NCBI RefSeq assembly: GCF_012849375.1 | Contig: NZ_CP051684.1 | Span: 4,030,001-4,094,000, forward strand | Length of the DNA stretch: 64,000 nucleotides | Direction of reading: 5' to 3' | Source: Duganella dendranthematis | GTDB taxonomy: Bacteria > Pseudomonadota > Gammaproteobacteria > Burkholderiales > Burkholderiaceae_D | Shown: piece by piece, positions 16,471 through 24,042 of the stretch | Layout: each line of letters begins with the position of its first letter | How positions within the stretch are numbered: the first letter of the stretch is position 1 | Position numbers and translations under genes: made by a program | Notes under the pieces: model-generated | Told to the model about the DNA's origin: nothing | Seen by the model: only the letters and a program-made list of their open reading frames with translations | The model's database searches: none

Positions 16471-18012
16471 CTATTTCGCCGCCGTCTTCAGTCGCGCGAT
16501 GCTTTGTTTGGCTTCCGCCATGTCGGGCCAGAACCCCAGCACGCGCTGATAGGCGTCGATCGCCAGGGCGTTGTCGTGATGCCGGTCGTAAGCCATGGCG
16601 AGATAAAACACGGCGCGGCCGCTGTCGGGATACAGGCTGGTGCTCAACTGGTAAATTTCAATGGCTTCGGGGTAGCGATTGACGTCGAGGAATTTTTCGC
16701 CCCAGGCAATCAGGCTGCGCTCGTCCGGCTTGAATTCGGCGTCGCGCTGACGCATGTCGCGGTAGATGCCGGCCAAATCCTTGTGGCCGTGTTTGGCGAA
16801 CCGGGCGGCCATGGTGGCCAGGGTCGGCGGCGCGCCTTCGGCGTGGTGCGCATCGACCGCCAGCAGGTGGGCGGGCACATTGTTGGCCGCCGGCTTGTTG
16901 TTCATGAATGCGAGCGCGGCGGCATCGTTGCGCAGGTAGGCATTCAGGAAGGCGAGCACGTAGCGGCCCATCCAGCCATGCGCCAGCGTGGCTTCTTCGC
17001 GCGAGTATTCGTCAAAGCGCAGCTCCGGCCCCAGGCGCAGCGATTCCGACTGGAAGGCGGCGTGCGTCATGGTGTACATGGTGACGTTGTACAGGTCCGA
17101 GAACTTCATCTGGTTCATCAGGCTGTAGGTCGGTACTTGCTTGACGCGGTTCATCAGCTCCGCCGTGTAGGGCTTGCCGCCCAGGTACAACATGGGTAGC
17201 GCCAACCGCTCGGGCGTCGCATAAGCCGCCTGCTGCACGATGGCCGGGAAGTAGCGCACCGAGCCGTCCAGCGACACCAGCGCCGAGATGCGGTCGTCCC
17301 TGGCGGCGGCCAGCACGTTGGCCAGCCCGCCGAAACTGTAGCCGATGGCCGCCACGTGGCTGTCGTCGGCCTGCGGCAAGGTCGCCGCGTAGCCGAGCAG
17401 GAAGGAGATGTCGCGCGCCTGCGCTTCGGCGGAGTCGATGTCGAGATTGATGCTGCGCGTGTGCATGCCGATGCTGGCGCTGGCAATCACCAGGTAGCCC
17501 TGGCTGGCGAGGTATTCGCACAGGTCGGCGTTATCGTAGGCGGCGGCGCTCGAACCCGGCGCGTAGATCACCACCGGAAACTTGCCGGCGAGTGCGGGGG
17601 CATCGCGCCGGGCCAGCATGGTCTGCGCCAGCGCGGCCTTGCTTTGTTGGGCGTCCAGGTTCGGATAGTTGTCTTGCATGTAGCTGGCGACCGCGCCGCT
17701 TGCCTCGGCTTCCGGACGCTTGAACTGCTCCTCGGTGGCGCCGGTGCGCAGGTAGTCTTCGTAGCGGATGGCGGCGCCTTGTTTCTCGGCCGGATACCAG
17801 ATCAATGCCTGGAGCGGACGCGCGCGCTCGCCGGACGTCGGCAGGCCGGTGACGAGATCGATCTTGTCCGGATAGGCGCGCGCGCGATCGTAGAGCTGCG
17901 CGATGCGCAGCCCCACCGCATACGGGCCGGGGCCGCCCGGGAAGGCGGGGCCGGCGGCGAAACTGCTTTGGGCAGCGAGACCGAACAACAGAATCAGCAG
18001 ACTTTTGCGCAT
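16471..18012 (-). CDS. Exported alpha/beta hydrolase with C-terminal TPR region
   Basis: A 513-residue protein with a signal peptide (MRKSLLILLFGLAAQSSFA). The alpha/beta-hydrolase core resembles dienelactone-hydrolase or platelet-activating-factor acetylhydrolase types: FPVVIYAPGSSA (oxyanion region), nucleophile elbow GYSFGG at about 226 with Ser as nucleophile, then VSLDGSV. The last ~110 residues are TPR-like (YPEAIEIYQLSTSLYPDSGRAVFYLAMAYDRHHDNALAIDAYQRVL). The TPR may mediate partner binding. The substrate is unknown. It is followed by a hairpin at 16431-16460. Confidence 0.83.
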   Translation of the reverse strand: MRKSLLILLFGLAAQSSFAAGPAFPGGPGPYAVGLRIAQLYDRARAYPDKIDLVTGLPTSGERARPLQALIWYPAEKQGAAIRYEDYLRTGATEEQFKRPEAEASGAVASYMQDNYPNLDAQQSKAALAQTMLARRDAPALAGKFPVVIYAPGSSAAAYDNADLCEYLASQGYLVIASASIGMHTRSINLDIDSAEAQARDISFLLGYAATLPQADDSHVAAIGYSFGGLANVLAAARDDRISALVSLDGSVRYFPAIVQQAAYATPERLALPMLYLGGKPYTAELMNRVKQVPTYSLMNQMKFSDLYNVTMYTMTHAAFQSESLRLGPELRFDEYSREEATLAHGWMGRYVLAFLNAYLRNDAAALAFMNNKPAANNVPAHLLAVDAHHAEGAPPTLATMAARFAKHGHKDLAGIYRDMRQRDAEFKPDERSLIAWGEKFLDVNRYPEAIEIYQLSTSLYPDSGRAVFYLAMAYDRHHDNALAIDAYQRVLGFWPDMAEAKQSIARLKTAAK

Positions 18013-18019
18013 AGTTGGT

Positions 18020-18685
18020 TTAACCGTTCAGCAGTGAGGCGGCGAGGTTGATCGACAGGCCGAGAACGGCCAGGTTGTAGAAGAAGCACAGCACCGACTG
18101 GCCCAGCACCACTTTGCGCAACTGGCGCGTGCGCACGGTCACGTCCGAGGTCTGCACCGCCACGCAGATGGTGAACGAGAAGTACAGGAACTCCCAGTAA
18201 TTCGGCACCACGTCGTCGTCCGGGAAGCCGAGCGCCTTGTCGTCGCTGTTGTCCATGTAATACAGGTGGGCGTAATGCGAACAGAACATGATGCCGACCA
18301 TGAACCACGAGCCGACCAGCGTCAGCACCGCCAGCGTGTAGCGCAAGGCCAGCGCTTCGTCGGGCAGGTTCTTGGTGGTGGCCAGCTGCAGGACGATGGC
18401 GGCCAGGCTGACCAGCACCGCCAGCGACAGCACGGCCAGGATCACCGGGCCTTTTTCATCCTGGCGGCAGGCGGCGCGCTTGATGTCGTGCTGGTCGGCC
18501 TTGGCCATCATCCAGCCCATGGTGGCGATGTACACCCAGACCAGGATGTCCCAGCAGGCCATCACCCGCGTCAGCCACGGCCAGTGGCCCGGCAGCAAGG
18601 GGGCGGCGATGAGGCCGCAGACGATCGCCAGGCTCAGGTGAGGGCGGCTGTGGATCAGGCTGGGCCAGCGGATGCGCAAACTCAT
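18020..18685 (-). CDS. DUF1345 domain-containing membrane protein
   Basis: A 221-residue inner-membrane protein with about five helices. It matches DUF1345 (PF07077), including the diagnostic NYWEFLYFSFTICVAVQTSDV segment, which superficially resembles an ion-channel pore region, and the preceding HYAHLYY. ATG 18685 overlaps the stop of the upstream MFS gene (four-base overlap), so the two are co-translated. Function unknown. Confidence 0.87.
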   Translation of the reverse strand: MSLRIRWPSLIHSRPHLSLAIVCGLIAAPLLPGHWPWLTRVMACWDILVWVYIATMGWMMAKADQHDIKRAACRQDEKGPVILAVLSLAVLVSLAAIVLQLATTKNLPDEALALRYTLAVLTLVGSWFMVGIMFCSHYAHLYYMDNSDDKALGFPDDDVVPNYWEFLYFSFTICVAVQTSDVTVRTRQLRKVVLGQSVLCFFYNLAVLGLSINLAASLLNG

Positions 18686-19920
18686 TTCTTGTCCTCGTGT
18701 GGGAAGCGGTCCATGCGCGACAGCACCGGGAACAGCACGGTCCACGCAGCGACGACGCCGAGGGTGGCGGCGCCGCCGAACAGCACCGCGCGCGTCAGGC
18801 CCATCCAGCCGGCGGTGATGCCGGATTCAAATTCGCCCAGCTCGTTGGAAGCGCCGATGAACACCGAGTTGACGGCGCTGACGCGGCCGCGGATTTCATC
18901 CGGCGTTTCATACTGTACCAGCAGGTGGCGCACGTAGACGCTAATCATGTCGCCGGCGCCCATCAGGAACAGCGCCACCAGCGCCACCATGAAGGTGGTG
19001 GTCGATCCCAGCACCAGCGTGCCGGCGCCGAACACCGCCACGCCGCCCAGCATCCAGGCGCCGACCCGGCGCGTGATCGGGAAGAAGGCCAGCACGATCG
19101 AGCACAAGGCCGCGCCAATGCCCGGCGCGCTGCGCAGCGCACCGAGGCCGCTGGGGCCGATGTGCAGCACGTCATGCGCCAGCGCCGGCAGCAGCGCGGT
19201 GGCGCCGCCGAACAGCACGGCAAACAGGTCGAGCGAAATCGCGCCCAGCACGATTTTCTTGTTCCACACGAAGCGCAAGCCTTCCAGCACCGTGTGCCAC
19301 GAGGCCGGACCGCTGGCGCTGGCCTGCTTGACCGACTTCACCAGGCACATCATGACCACCGACAGCAACAGCAGCGTGGAGGAAATCATATATACCGTTT
19401 TTGGCCCGGCCAGGTAGAACAGGCCGCCCAGGGTCGGCCCCATGATGACGGCGACGTGGAAGCTGGACGAACTCAGCGCCACCGCCTTGCTGAAGCTTTC
19501 CTGCGGCACCAGGTTGACCAGAATCGCCTGCGTGGCCGGCCCCATGAAGGCGCGCGCGCTGCCATACACCACCAGCACCGCAAACACCGGCCACACGGCG
19601 CTCAGCCCGGTGTAGGTGAAGGCCAGCAACATCAGTCCGCACAGCAGCTGGGCGCCGAGCGCCAGCGCGATCAGGTTGCGGCGATCGTAGCGGTCGGCCG
19701 CGTGGCCGGCCAGCAGGATCAGCAGCAGGAACGGCAGGAACTGCGCCAGCCCGATCAGGCCGAGGTCGAACAGGTTGTGCGTCATCGAATAGACTTGCCA
19801 GCCGATGGCGACGTTTTGCATCTGTACCGCCAGCGTGGCCAGCGTGCGGGCAGAGAGGTAGAGGGTGAAGTTGCGGTGACGCAGGACGCTGAAACCGTTG
19901 CGGGAAGTGCTGTCTGACAT
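18682..19920 (-). CDS. MFS transporter, EntS-like
   Basis: A 412-residue, roughly twelve-helix transporter of the EntS/MFS_3 type. The N-terminus FSVLRHRNFTLYLSARTLATLAVQMQNVAIGWQVY, the motif-A segment GHAADRYDRRN and GSARAFMGPATQAILVNLVP are characteristic of this exporter group, which includes enterobactin efflux. No siderophore genes are nearby, so the substrate is open. Its stop overlaps the DUF1345 start, forming a two-gene operon. Confidence 0.88.
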   Translation of the reverse strand: MSDSTSRNGFSVLRHRNFTLYLSARTLATLAVQMQNVAIGWQVYSMTHNLFDLGLIGLAQFLPFLLLILLAGHAADRYDRRNLIALALGAQLLCGLMLLAFTYTGLSAVWPVFAVLVVYGSARAFMGPATQAILVNLVPQESFSKAVALSSSSFHVAVIMGPTLGGLFYLAGPKTVYMISSTLLLLSVVMMCLVKSVKQASASGPASWHTVLEGLRFVWNKKIVLGAISLDLFAVLFGGATALLPALAHDVLHIGPSGLGALRSAPGIGAALCSIVLAFFPITRRVGAWMLGGVAVFGAGTLVLGSTTTFMVALVALFLMGAGDMISVYVRHLLVQYETPDEIRGRVSAVNSVFIGASNELGEFESGITAGWMGLTRAVLFGGAATLGVVAAWTVLFPVLSRMDRFPHEDKK

Positions 19921-19985
19921 TGCGGCTTTCTAGGAGCAGAGCCTGGGGACTCTGCATCCCGAAAGCCCTGTGAGGTTGGATGCTG

Positions 19986-21011
19986 TTACTTGTTGAGGTC
20001 GGCCTCGGAGGTGAAGGCGTCGGCGTAGAACTCTTCTTCCGGCAAGCCGCACTGTGCGACAAAGTCGGTCTTGGCCGATTCCACCATCACCGGCGCACCG
20101 CAGGCGTACACCTGGTGGCCGGACAGGTCCGGCAGGTCGGCCATCACCGCCTGGTGCACATAGCCGGTGCGGCCGGCCCAGTGGTCTTCCGGCATCAGGT
20201 TGGACAGCACTGGCACGTATTTAAAGTTGGGCATGCTCATGGCCCACTCGCGGCACAGCGCGTCCATGTACAGGTCTTGCGGACGGCGGCCGCCCCAGTA
20301 CAGCGTCATCTGGCGGGTCGAGCCTTTGGCGCGCAGGTGTTCGACGATGGCCTTGATCGGCGCGAAGCCGGTGCCGGAGGCCAGCAGCACCATCGGCTTG
20401 GCGCTGTCCTCGCGCACGAAGAAGGTGCCCATCGGGCCTTCGAAGCGCAGGATGTCTTTTTCTTTCATGGTGCCGAACACCTGGTCGGTGAACAGGCCGC
20501 CCGGCAGGTGGCGGATGTGCAGCGCCAACGGCTGGCCTTGCTCCGGCGGCGAGGCCAGGCTGTAGCTGCGCCGCTTGCCGTCCTTCAGCATGAATTCGAT
20601 GTACTGGCCGGCGCGGAATTTCAGCGTTTCATTGGCCGGCAACTGCAGCGTCATGACGACTACGTCGGACGCGACTTTGTCCAGCGTCGCCACGCGCGAC
20701 GGCATCTTGCGGATCGGATAGTCGTCACTGCCGGCCACTTCGCGCGCTTCGATCACCACGTCGCTGTGCGGCAGGGCGCAGCAGAACAGCGACATGCCTT
20801 TGGCTTCCTCGTCCTTCGGCAACGCCCGTTCCTGGTGCGGCTTGTGGGTGATGTCGCCGGACAGCACCTTGCCCTTGCAGGAGCTGCAGGCGCCGTTCTT
20901 GCAGCCATATGGCAGGCCGACGCCGGCGCGCATGGCGGCGCTCAGGATGGTTTCGTCTTCTTCGCAGCTGAATTGGTGACCGCTGGGCTGTACAGTGATG
21001 TGAAACGTCAT
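19986..21011 (-). CDS. 2Fe-2S ferredoxin-NAD(P)H reductase (CDP-6-deoxy-glucoseen reductase-like)
   Basis: A 341-residue electron-transfer flavoprotein. The N-terminal plant-type 2Fe-2S domain has cysteines in CKNGACSSC (about 37-45) and a fourth in LFCCA. An FAD-binding barrel follows with RSYSLASPP, then an NAD(P)-binding domain with LLASGTGFAPIKAIVEHL and ACGAPVMVESAK. Burkholderiales homologues are annotated CDP-6-deoxy-delta-3,4-glucoseen reductase, but the true partner here is unknown because no deoxysugar genes are present. It may supply electrons to an oxygenase or Fe-S enzyme. It is divergent from the epimerase gene. Confidence 0.88.
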   Translation of the reverse strand: MTFHITVQPSGHQFSCEEDETILSAAMRAGVGLPYGCKNGACSSCKGKVLSGDITHKPHQERALPKDEEAKGMSLFCCALPHSDVVIEAREVAGSDDYPIRKMPSRVATLDKVASDVVVMTLQLPANETLKFRAGQYIEFMLKDGKRRSYSLASPPEQGQPLALHIRHLPGGLFTDQVFGTMKEKDILRFEGPMGTFFVREDSAKPMVLLASGTGFAPIKAIVEHLRAKGSTRQMTLYWGGRRPQDLYMDALCREWAMSMPNFKYVPVLSNLMPEDHWAGRTGYVHQAVMADLPDLSGHQVYACGAPVMVESAKTDFVAQCGLPEEEFYADAFTSEADLNK

Positions 21012-21146
21012 ACGATAGGGAGCTGGGCTATAGGCAGGAAACCCCTTATTTTACCTCAGTCGGCGGGTTCGGCTGGCGGCCGCGATGACTGGCTGGGGAC
21101 GTCAACTGTTTCACCGCTGCCTGGCATATGTCCTTACAATCTCGGC

Positions 21147-22034
21147 ATGAAAACTTCCAACTTTAACCGCCCGCGCCTGCTGATTGTCGGTTGCGGCGAT
21201 GTCGGCATGCGCCTGCTGCCCTTGCTGTCCCACCATTTTCGCGTGTTTGCCACCACCAGCCAGGCGGCACGCCGCGCCGAACTGCGGGCGGCCGGCGCCG
21301 TGCCGCTGGTGGTCGACCTGGATCAGCCTGCGACCTTGCGGCGGCTGGACGGGCTGGCGCCGTGGGTGGTGCATCTGGCGCCGCCGCCGGCCGACGGTGT
21401 ACTCGACACCCGCACCCGCAACCTGACGGCGGTGCTGCCGGCCGGCGGCCGGGTGGTGTATATCAGTACCACCGGCGTGTATGGCGACTGCGGCGGTGCG
21501 CTCTTCGATGAAAGCCGGCCGGTGGCGCCGCGCAACGCCCGCGCGCTGCGCCGGGTCGATGCCGAGCGTACCTTGCGGCGCTGGGCACGGCGCACCGGCA
21601 CCGCGCTGTCGGTGCTGCGGGTGCCCGGCATTTATGGCGCCGACCGTCTGCCGCTCAAGCGTTTGCAGCAGGGCACGCCTGCGCTGATCGAGGCGGATGA
21701 CGTCTACACCAACCACATCCACGCCGACGACCTGGCCGCGATCATCGTTCGTGCGCTGTATCGTGCGCTACCTAACCGTACCTATCATGCGGTGGATGAC
21801 AGTGACATGAAGATGGCGCAATATTTCGATGCGGTGGCCGATGCGTTCAGGCTGCCGCGCCCGCCGCGCTTGCCGCGCGCGGAGTTGCAGAAAGTGGTGT
21901 CGCCGGCGCTGTTGTCGTTCATGTCGGAGTCGCGCCGCTTGCGCAACGATCGCATCAAGCGTGAACTGGGCGTGCGCCTGCGCTACCCGACGGTAGCCGC
22001 AACCCTGGCGCTGCCAGAGTGTAAAGATATGTAA
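21147..22034 (+). CDS. NAD-dependent epimerase/dehydratase-like (YeeZ-like) protein
   Basis: A 295-residue extended-SDR-type protein. The Rossmann motif is the unusual GCGDVGMRL (about 13-21) of the YeeZ-like atypical group. VVYISTTGVYGDCGG provides the Ser/Thr and Tyr region, and RVPGIYGADR and TNHIHADDLAAII are typical of sugar-nucleotide epimerase relatives. The Y-x-x-x-K is not canonical. ATG 21147 was chosen as the first in-frame start clear of the divergent reductase. Substrate unknown. A long overlapping open frame extends upstream antisense to the reductase and was not used. Confidence 0.85.
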   Translation: MKTSNFNRPRLLIVGCGDVGMRLLPLLSHHFRVFATTSQAARRAELRAAGAVPLVVDLDQPATLRRLDGLAPWVVHLAPPPADGVLDTRTRNLTAVLPAGGRVVYISTTGVYGDCGGALFDESRPVAPRNARALRRVDAERTLRRWARRTGTALSVLRVPGIYGADRLPLKRLQQGTPALIEADDVYTNHIHADDLAAIIVRALYRALPNRTYHAVDDSDMKMAQYFDAVADAFRLPRPPRLPRAELQKVVSPALLSFMSESRRLRNDRIKRELGVRLRYPTVAATLALPECKDM

Positions 22035-22105
22035 AGAAGCAATAAAAATTAAGCTGTTGCAATTTTATTGTGGCATTTTTGTGTCAAGATTATAAGATGG
22101 CTTGT

Positions 22106-22119
22106 TTGATGCATATCAA
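22106..22119 (+). promoter_or_regulatory. FNR/ANR box, perfect, class II position
   Basis: TTGATGCATATCAA fits TTGAT-N4-ATCAA exactly. Its centre (22112.5) is 41.5 bases before a start point at 22154, with TATTGT (22141-22146) as a -10-like element. The site sits in a 140-base AT-rich gap directly before the 83-residue gene. Confidence 0.7.
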
Positions 22120-22174
22120 ATAAATCATCACATGTTAAGATATTGTTAGCCATCTTCCACGAAGGAGTGCGCGC

Positions 22175-22426
22175 ATGTTAGCCACTTTGCAGCCGACCAA
22201 GGAGCAAGTCCGCGCCTACATGCTGCAGCGCCAGCGGGATTTTGGCCATTGCCCACCTCCGGTGCCGGAAGAAATCCGGCGCCAGCTCGGCTGGCATTGC
22301 AGTGTCCACCATGCTGAGCATTCCTCCTCTTCCACGTTGTTCTTCCCAGGCACGATCGCCCAACTGGCCACGCTGATGGCAGTTGAATGGTGCTTCCTTG
22401 CCGCCGGTGTCGCCCGTCCAAGCTGA
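22175..22426 (+). CDS. Small orphan protein (83 aa) with LexA-like N-terminus, predicted FNR-activated
   Basis: An 83-residue protein with an AAGGAG ribosome binding site (22162-22167) and a perfect FNR box at class II spacing. Residues 8-40 (TKEQVRAYMLQRQRDFGHCPPP then EEIRRQLGW) resemble the winged-helix DNA-binding start of LexA, including the G-x-x-P-P turn. The remainder is Cys/His-rich (WHCSVHHAEHSS) followed by a hydrophobic C-terminus. A DNA-binding or metal-binding role is inference. No recognised family. Confidence 0.6.
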   Translation: MLATLQPTKEQVRAYMLQRQRDFGHCPPPVPEEIRRQLGWHCSVHHAEHSSSSTLFFPGTIAQLATLMAVEWCFLAAGVARPS

Positions 22427-22687
22427 TCTTTACATTGTTTGATACTTCTTTTTACAACATAAATCGTCACTACCACACAAAATAGGGTTAGAATCTCTCT
22501 AAATCTCACAGAAAGCTTTGTTGAGTTAGCCCTTTTGTAACGAAAGCATGTATTATCTCGGTTAAGCACTAAAACGCGGCATAAATGTTCGTGGTTTCTC
22601 GTGCTTCAATGGTAATTGAGCTAAAAATTTTTCTTACCCATGTGTCGTTTTTTTGCTAAAGACGGCAGCGAACTTACTTAAATCACT
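22427..22687 (+). other. AT-rich intergenic region, 261 bases
   Basis: This stretch is visibly more AT-rich than the surroundings and precedes the 79-residue HTH-like gene. TTGAGT (22521-22526) and TATTAT (22551-22556) look like promoter hexamers but are 24 bases apart, so no standard promoter can be assigned. No coding frame or stable hairpin is evident. Confidence 0.4.
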
Positions 22688-22927
22688 ATGTCCCTCAAAG
22701 AAATCACGGCGTCGCCGACCTACAACCCGAACCGCGTGCTGGACGCGATCATTGAGAAACTGCAACTGAAAAACGATGCAGCTCTGTCCCGCGCACTGGA
22801 AGTGGCCCCACCGGTCATTTCCAAAATCCGCCACAACACGCTGCCGATCGGCGCGACCATCCTGATCCGCATGCATGAGATTAGCGATTTCAGCATTCGC
22901 GAACTGCGCGAAATGATGGCGTCCTGA
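22688..22927 (+). CDS. Small helix-turn-helix-like protein (79 aa)
   Basis: A 79-residue all-helical protein. LDAIIEKLQLKNDAALSRALEVAPPVISKIRHNTLPIG has the spacing of a Cro/C1-type helix-turn-helix: ALSRALEV as helix 2, then PPVISKIRHNT as recognition helix with a Ser-Lys-Ile-Arg core. A regulatory DNA-binding role is therefore likely but its targets are unknown. A strong terminator follows directly, so it is monocistronic behind a long AT-rich leader. No clear ribosome binding site precedes the ATG. Confidence 0.72.
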   Translation: MSLKEITASPTYNPNRVLDAIIEKLQLKNDAALSRALEVAPPVISKIRHNTLPIGATILIRMHEISDFSIRELREMMAS

Positions 22928-22947
22928 TAACGGACACCCAAAAGAAA

Positions 22948-22983
22948 ACGGCGCGTACCCTCAGGTAACGCGCCGTTTTTTTT
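22948..22983 (+). terminator. Intrinsic terminator, probably bidirectional
   Basis: Stem ACGGCGCGT (22948-22956) / ACGCGCCGT (22968-22976) with U8 on the plus strand. The minus strand also has a U-rich tail (22941-22948), so it can serve the small minus-strand gene starting at 23203. Confidence 0.9.
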
Positions 22984-22996
22984 AGCCCGGTCAGCT

Positions 22997-23203
22997 TCAG
23001 GCGGAAGTGCTGATGGTGGTGCCGATGCGCTGGCCACTGGTGTTGACGGTGGGCGCCACGGCGGCCTGAGGCGGCGGCGGTGGTGGTGTCTGCGCCACGC
23101 GTTCGGCGGGCTGGTCCACCGGTTTTACCTGTTCAGGCTGGCGGGTAGGGACGGCTTGCTGGATCGCGGTGTTGCTGCTTGGGGCGATGGTATTGACGGC
23201 CAT
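22997..23203 (-). CDS. Small proline/glutamine-rich protein (68 aa), unknown function
   Basis: A 68-residue low-complexity protein: Ala/Thr/Gln-rich start, a polyproline run (TPPPPPPQ) in the middle and a Thr/Ser-rich end. No signal peptide or domain is visible. A CGGAG-type ribosome binding site precedes ATG 23203 and a terminator follows, which together favour a real gene. It lies downstream of, and co-directional with, the AHSGVL repeat protein. Function unknown. Confidence 0.55.
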   Translation of the reverse strand: MAVNTIAPSSNTAIQQAVPTRQPEQVKPVDQPAERVAQTPPPPPPQAAVAPTVNTSGQRIGTTISTSA

Positions 23204-23273
23204 GATGCACTCCGATCATCTGTAGACGCCCCAGTATGCCACTTATTTCAGCAGGTCGCCTGATTTTTGTGTA

Positions 23274-23933
23274 TCAGAGCGGCTGCGACAGGCGCGGACG
23301 CAGGCTGTAGAAGCTCGACTGTTGCGCCGCTACAATAGCTGCCTCGGCGGCTACCACGCTGGTGTTGAGCACGCCCGAATGCGCGATGTCGCTGGCCAGT
23401 ACGCCCGAGTGCGCCACGTCGGCCGCCAGTACGCCGGAATGGGCAATATCGCCGGCCAGCACCCCCGAGTGCGCCACGTTGGCGGCCAGCACGCCGGAGT
23501 GGGCGATGTCTTCCACCAGCACGCCCGAATGCGCAAATGCGGCGACGCTGGCGCGCACATAATCTTCGCCAAACGTATCCTCGTACAGTTCCTTCATGCG
23601 CTGGCCGACGCGGATGTGGGCCGCCTCGTCATCCTCGCCGCGCAGGCCGATGTAGGGGAAGTGGTGCAGGTAGTGGCCGAACACGGCGTCGCAATCGGCG
23701 TGGTATTTCACCGTGTCCAGGATATGGTAGTGCCAGAAGGTGTCGACATCGACCAGCGGCGCGGTCTGCTCGTGCGGATACTTTTTCATCAGGAACAGAA
23801 AGCGGCGGTACTCGAACTCGACCGCGTTGGCGCGTTCCAGCGTCCAGCCTTCACCGGACTCTTCGTGCATCAGCTTGACTTTGATCGGCTCCAGGTCCAG
23901 GGCGGCAATAGCGTGCGTGCTTTGGGCATTCAT
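23274..23933 (-). CDS. GRDP-like (DUF1399-type) protein with six AHSGVL decapeptide repeats
   Basis: A 219-residue protein in two parts. Residues ~12-130 resemble the glycine-rich-domain-containing-protein-like family (PF07173). They contain VDVDTFWHYHILDTVKY, then HADCDAVFGHYLHHFPYIG, rich in His/Asp and probably metal-binding. Residues ~138-200 hold six copies of AHSGVL spaced exactly ten residues, with I and V alternating before Ala so that the true period is twenty. A short tail ends SFYSLRPRLSQPL. No signal peptide. It is co-directional with the histidine kinase upstream (109 bases). The tail could form a beta-solenoid or be a multi-core peptide precursor; both are speculation. Confidence 0.8.
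   Translation of the reverse strand: MNAQSTHAIAALDLEPIKVKLMHEESGEGWTLERANAVEFEYRRFLFLMKKYPHEQTAPLVDVDTFWHYHILDTVKYHADCDAVFGHYLHHFPYIGLRGEDDEAAHIRVGQRMKELYEDTFGEDYVRASVAAFAHSGVLVEDIAHSGVLAANVAHSGVLAGDIAHSGVLAADVAHSGVLASDIAHSGVLNTSVVAAEAAIVAAQQSSFYSLRPRLSQPL
23371..23545 (-). repeat. 30-bp coding tandem repeat
   Basis: Five full 30-base units (23371, 23401, 23431, 23461, 23491) and a partial sixth from 23521 encode the AHSGVL decapeptides. Units 2/4 and 3/5 are more alike than neighbours, giving a 60-base super-period. Most differences between units are at third codon positions. Confidence 0.9.
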
Positions 23934-24013
23934 CAGAATTTCCTTTGCTGTATTGATGCGGGTTGAAAAGGCTGGGAATGCCTTTAATTTTGCCCGCAGG
24001 AGACAGCTGTTCC

Positions 24014-24027
24014 TTGAGGTTAATCAA
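24014..24027 (-). promoter_or_regulatory. Imperfect FNR-like site upstream of the repeat protein
   Basis: TTGAGGTTAATCAA has one intact half (ATCAA) and one mismatch in the other. It lies about 87 bases before the repeat protein's start. The -10 position expected for class II spacing reads AAAATT, which is weak. Confidence 0.25.
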
Positions 24028-24042
24028 TATTTGAAAGGAAAC

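Noticed and set aside
19980..21146. Upstream extension of the epimerase frame by 389 codons
   Set aside because: It runs antisense to the ferredoxin reductase; the family start is at 21147.
23371..23545. CRISPR-like array of 30-base repeats
   Set aside because: Units abut with no spacers and encode an in-frame peptide repeat; no cas genes nearby.
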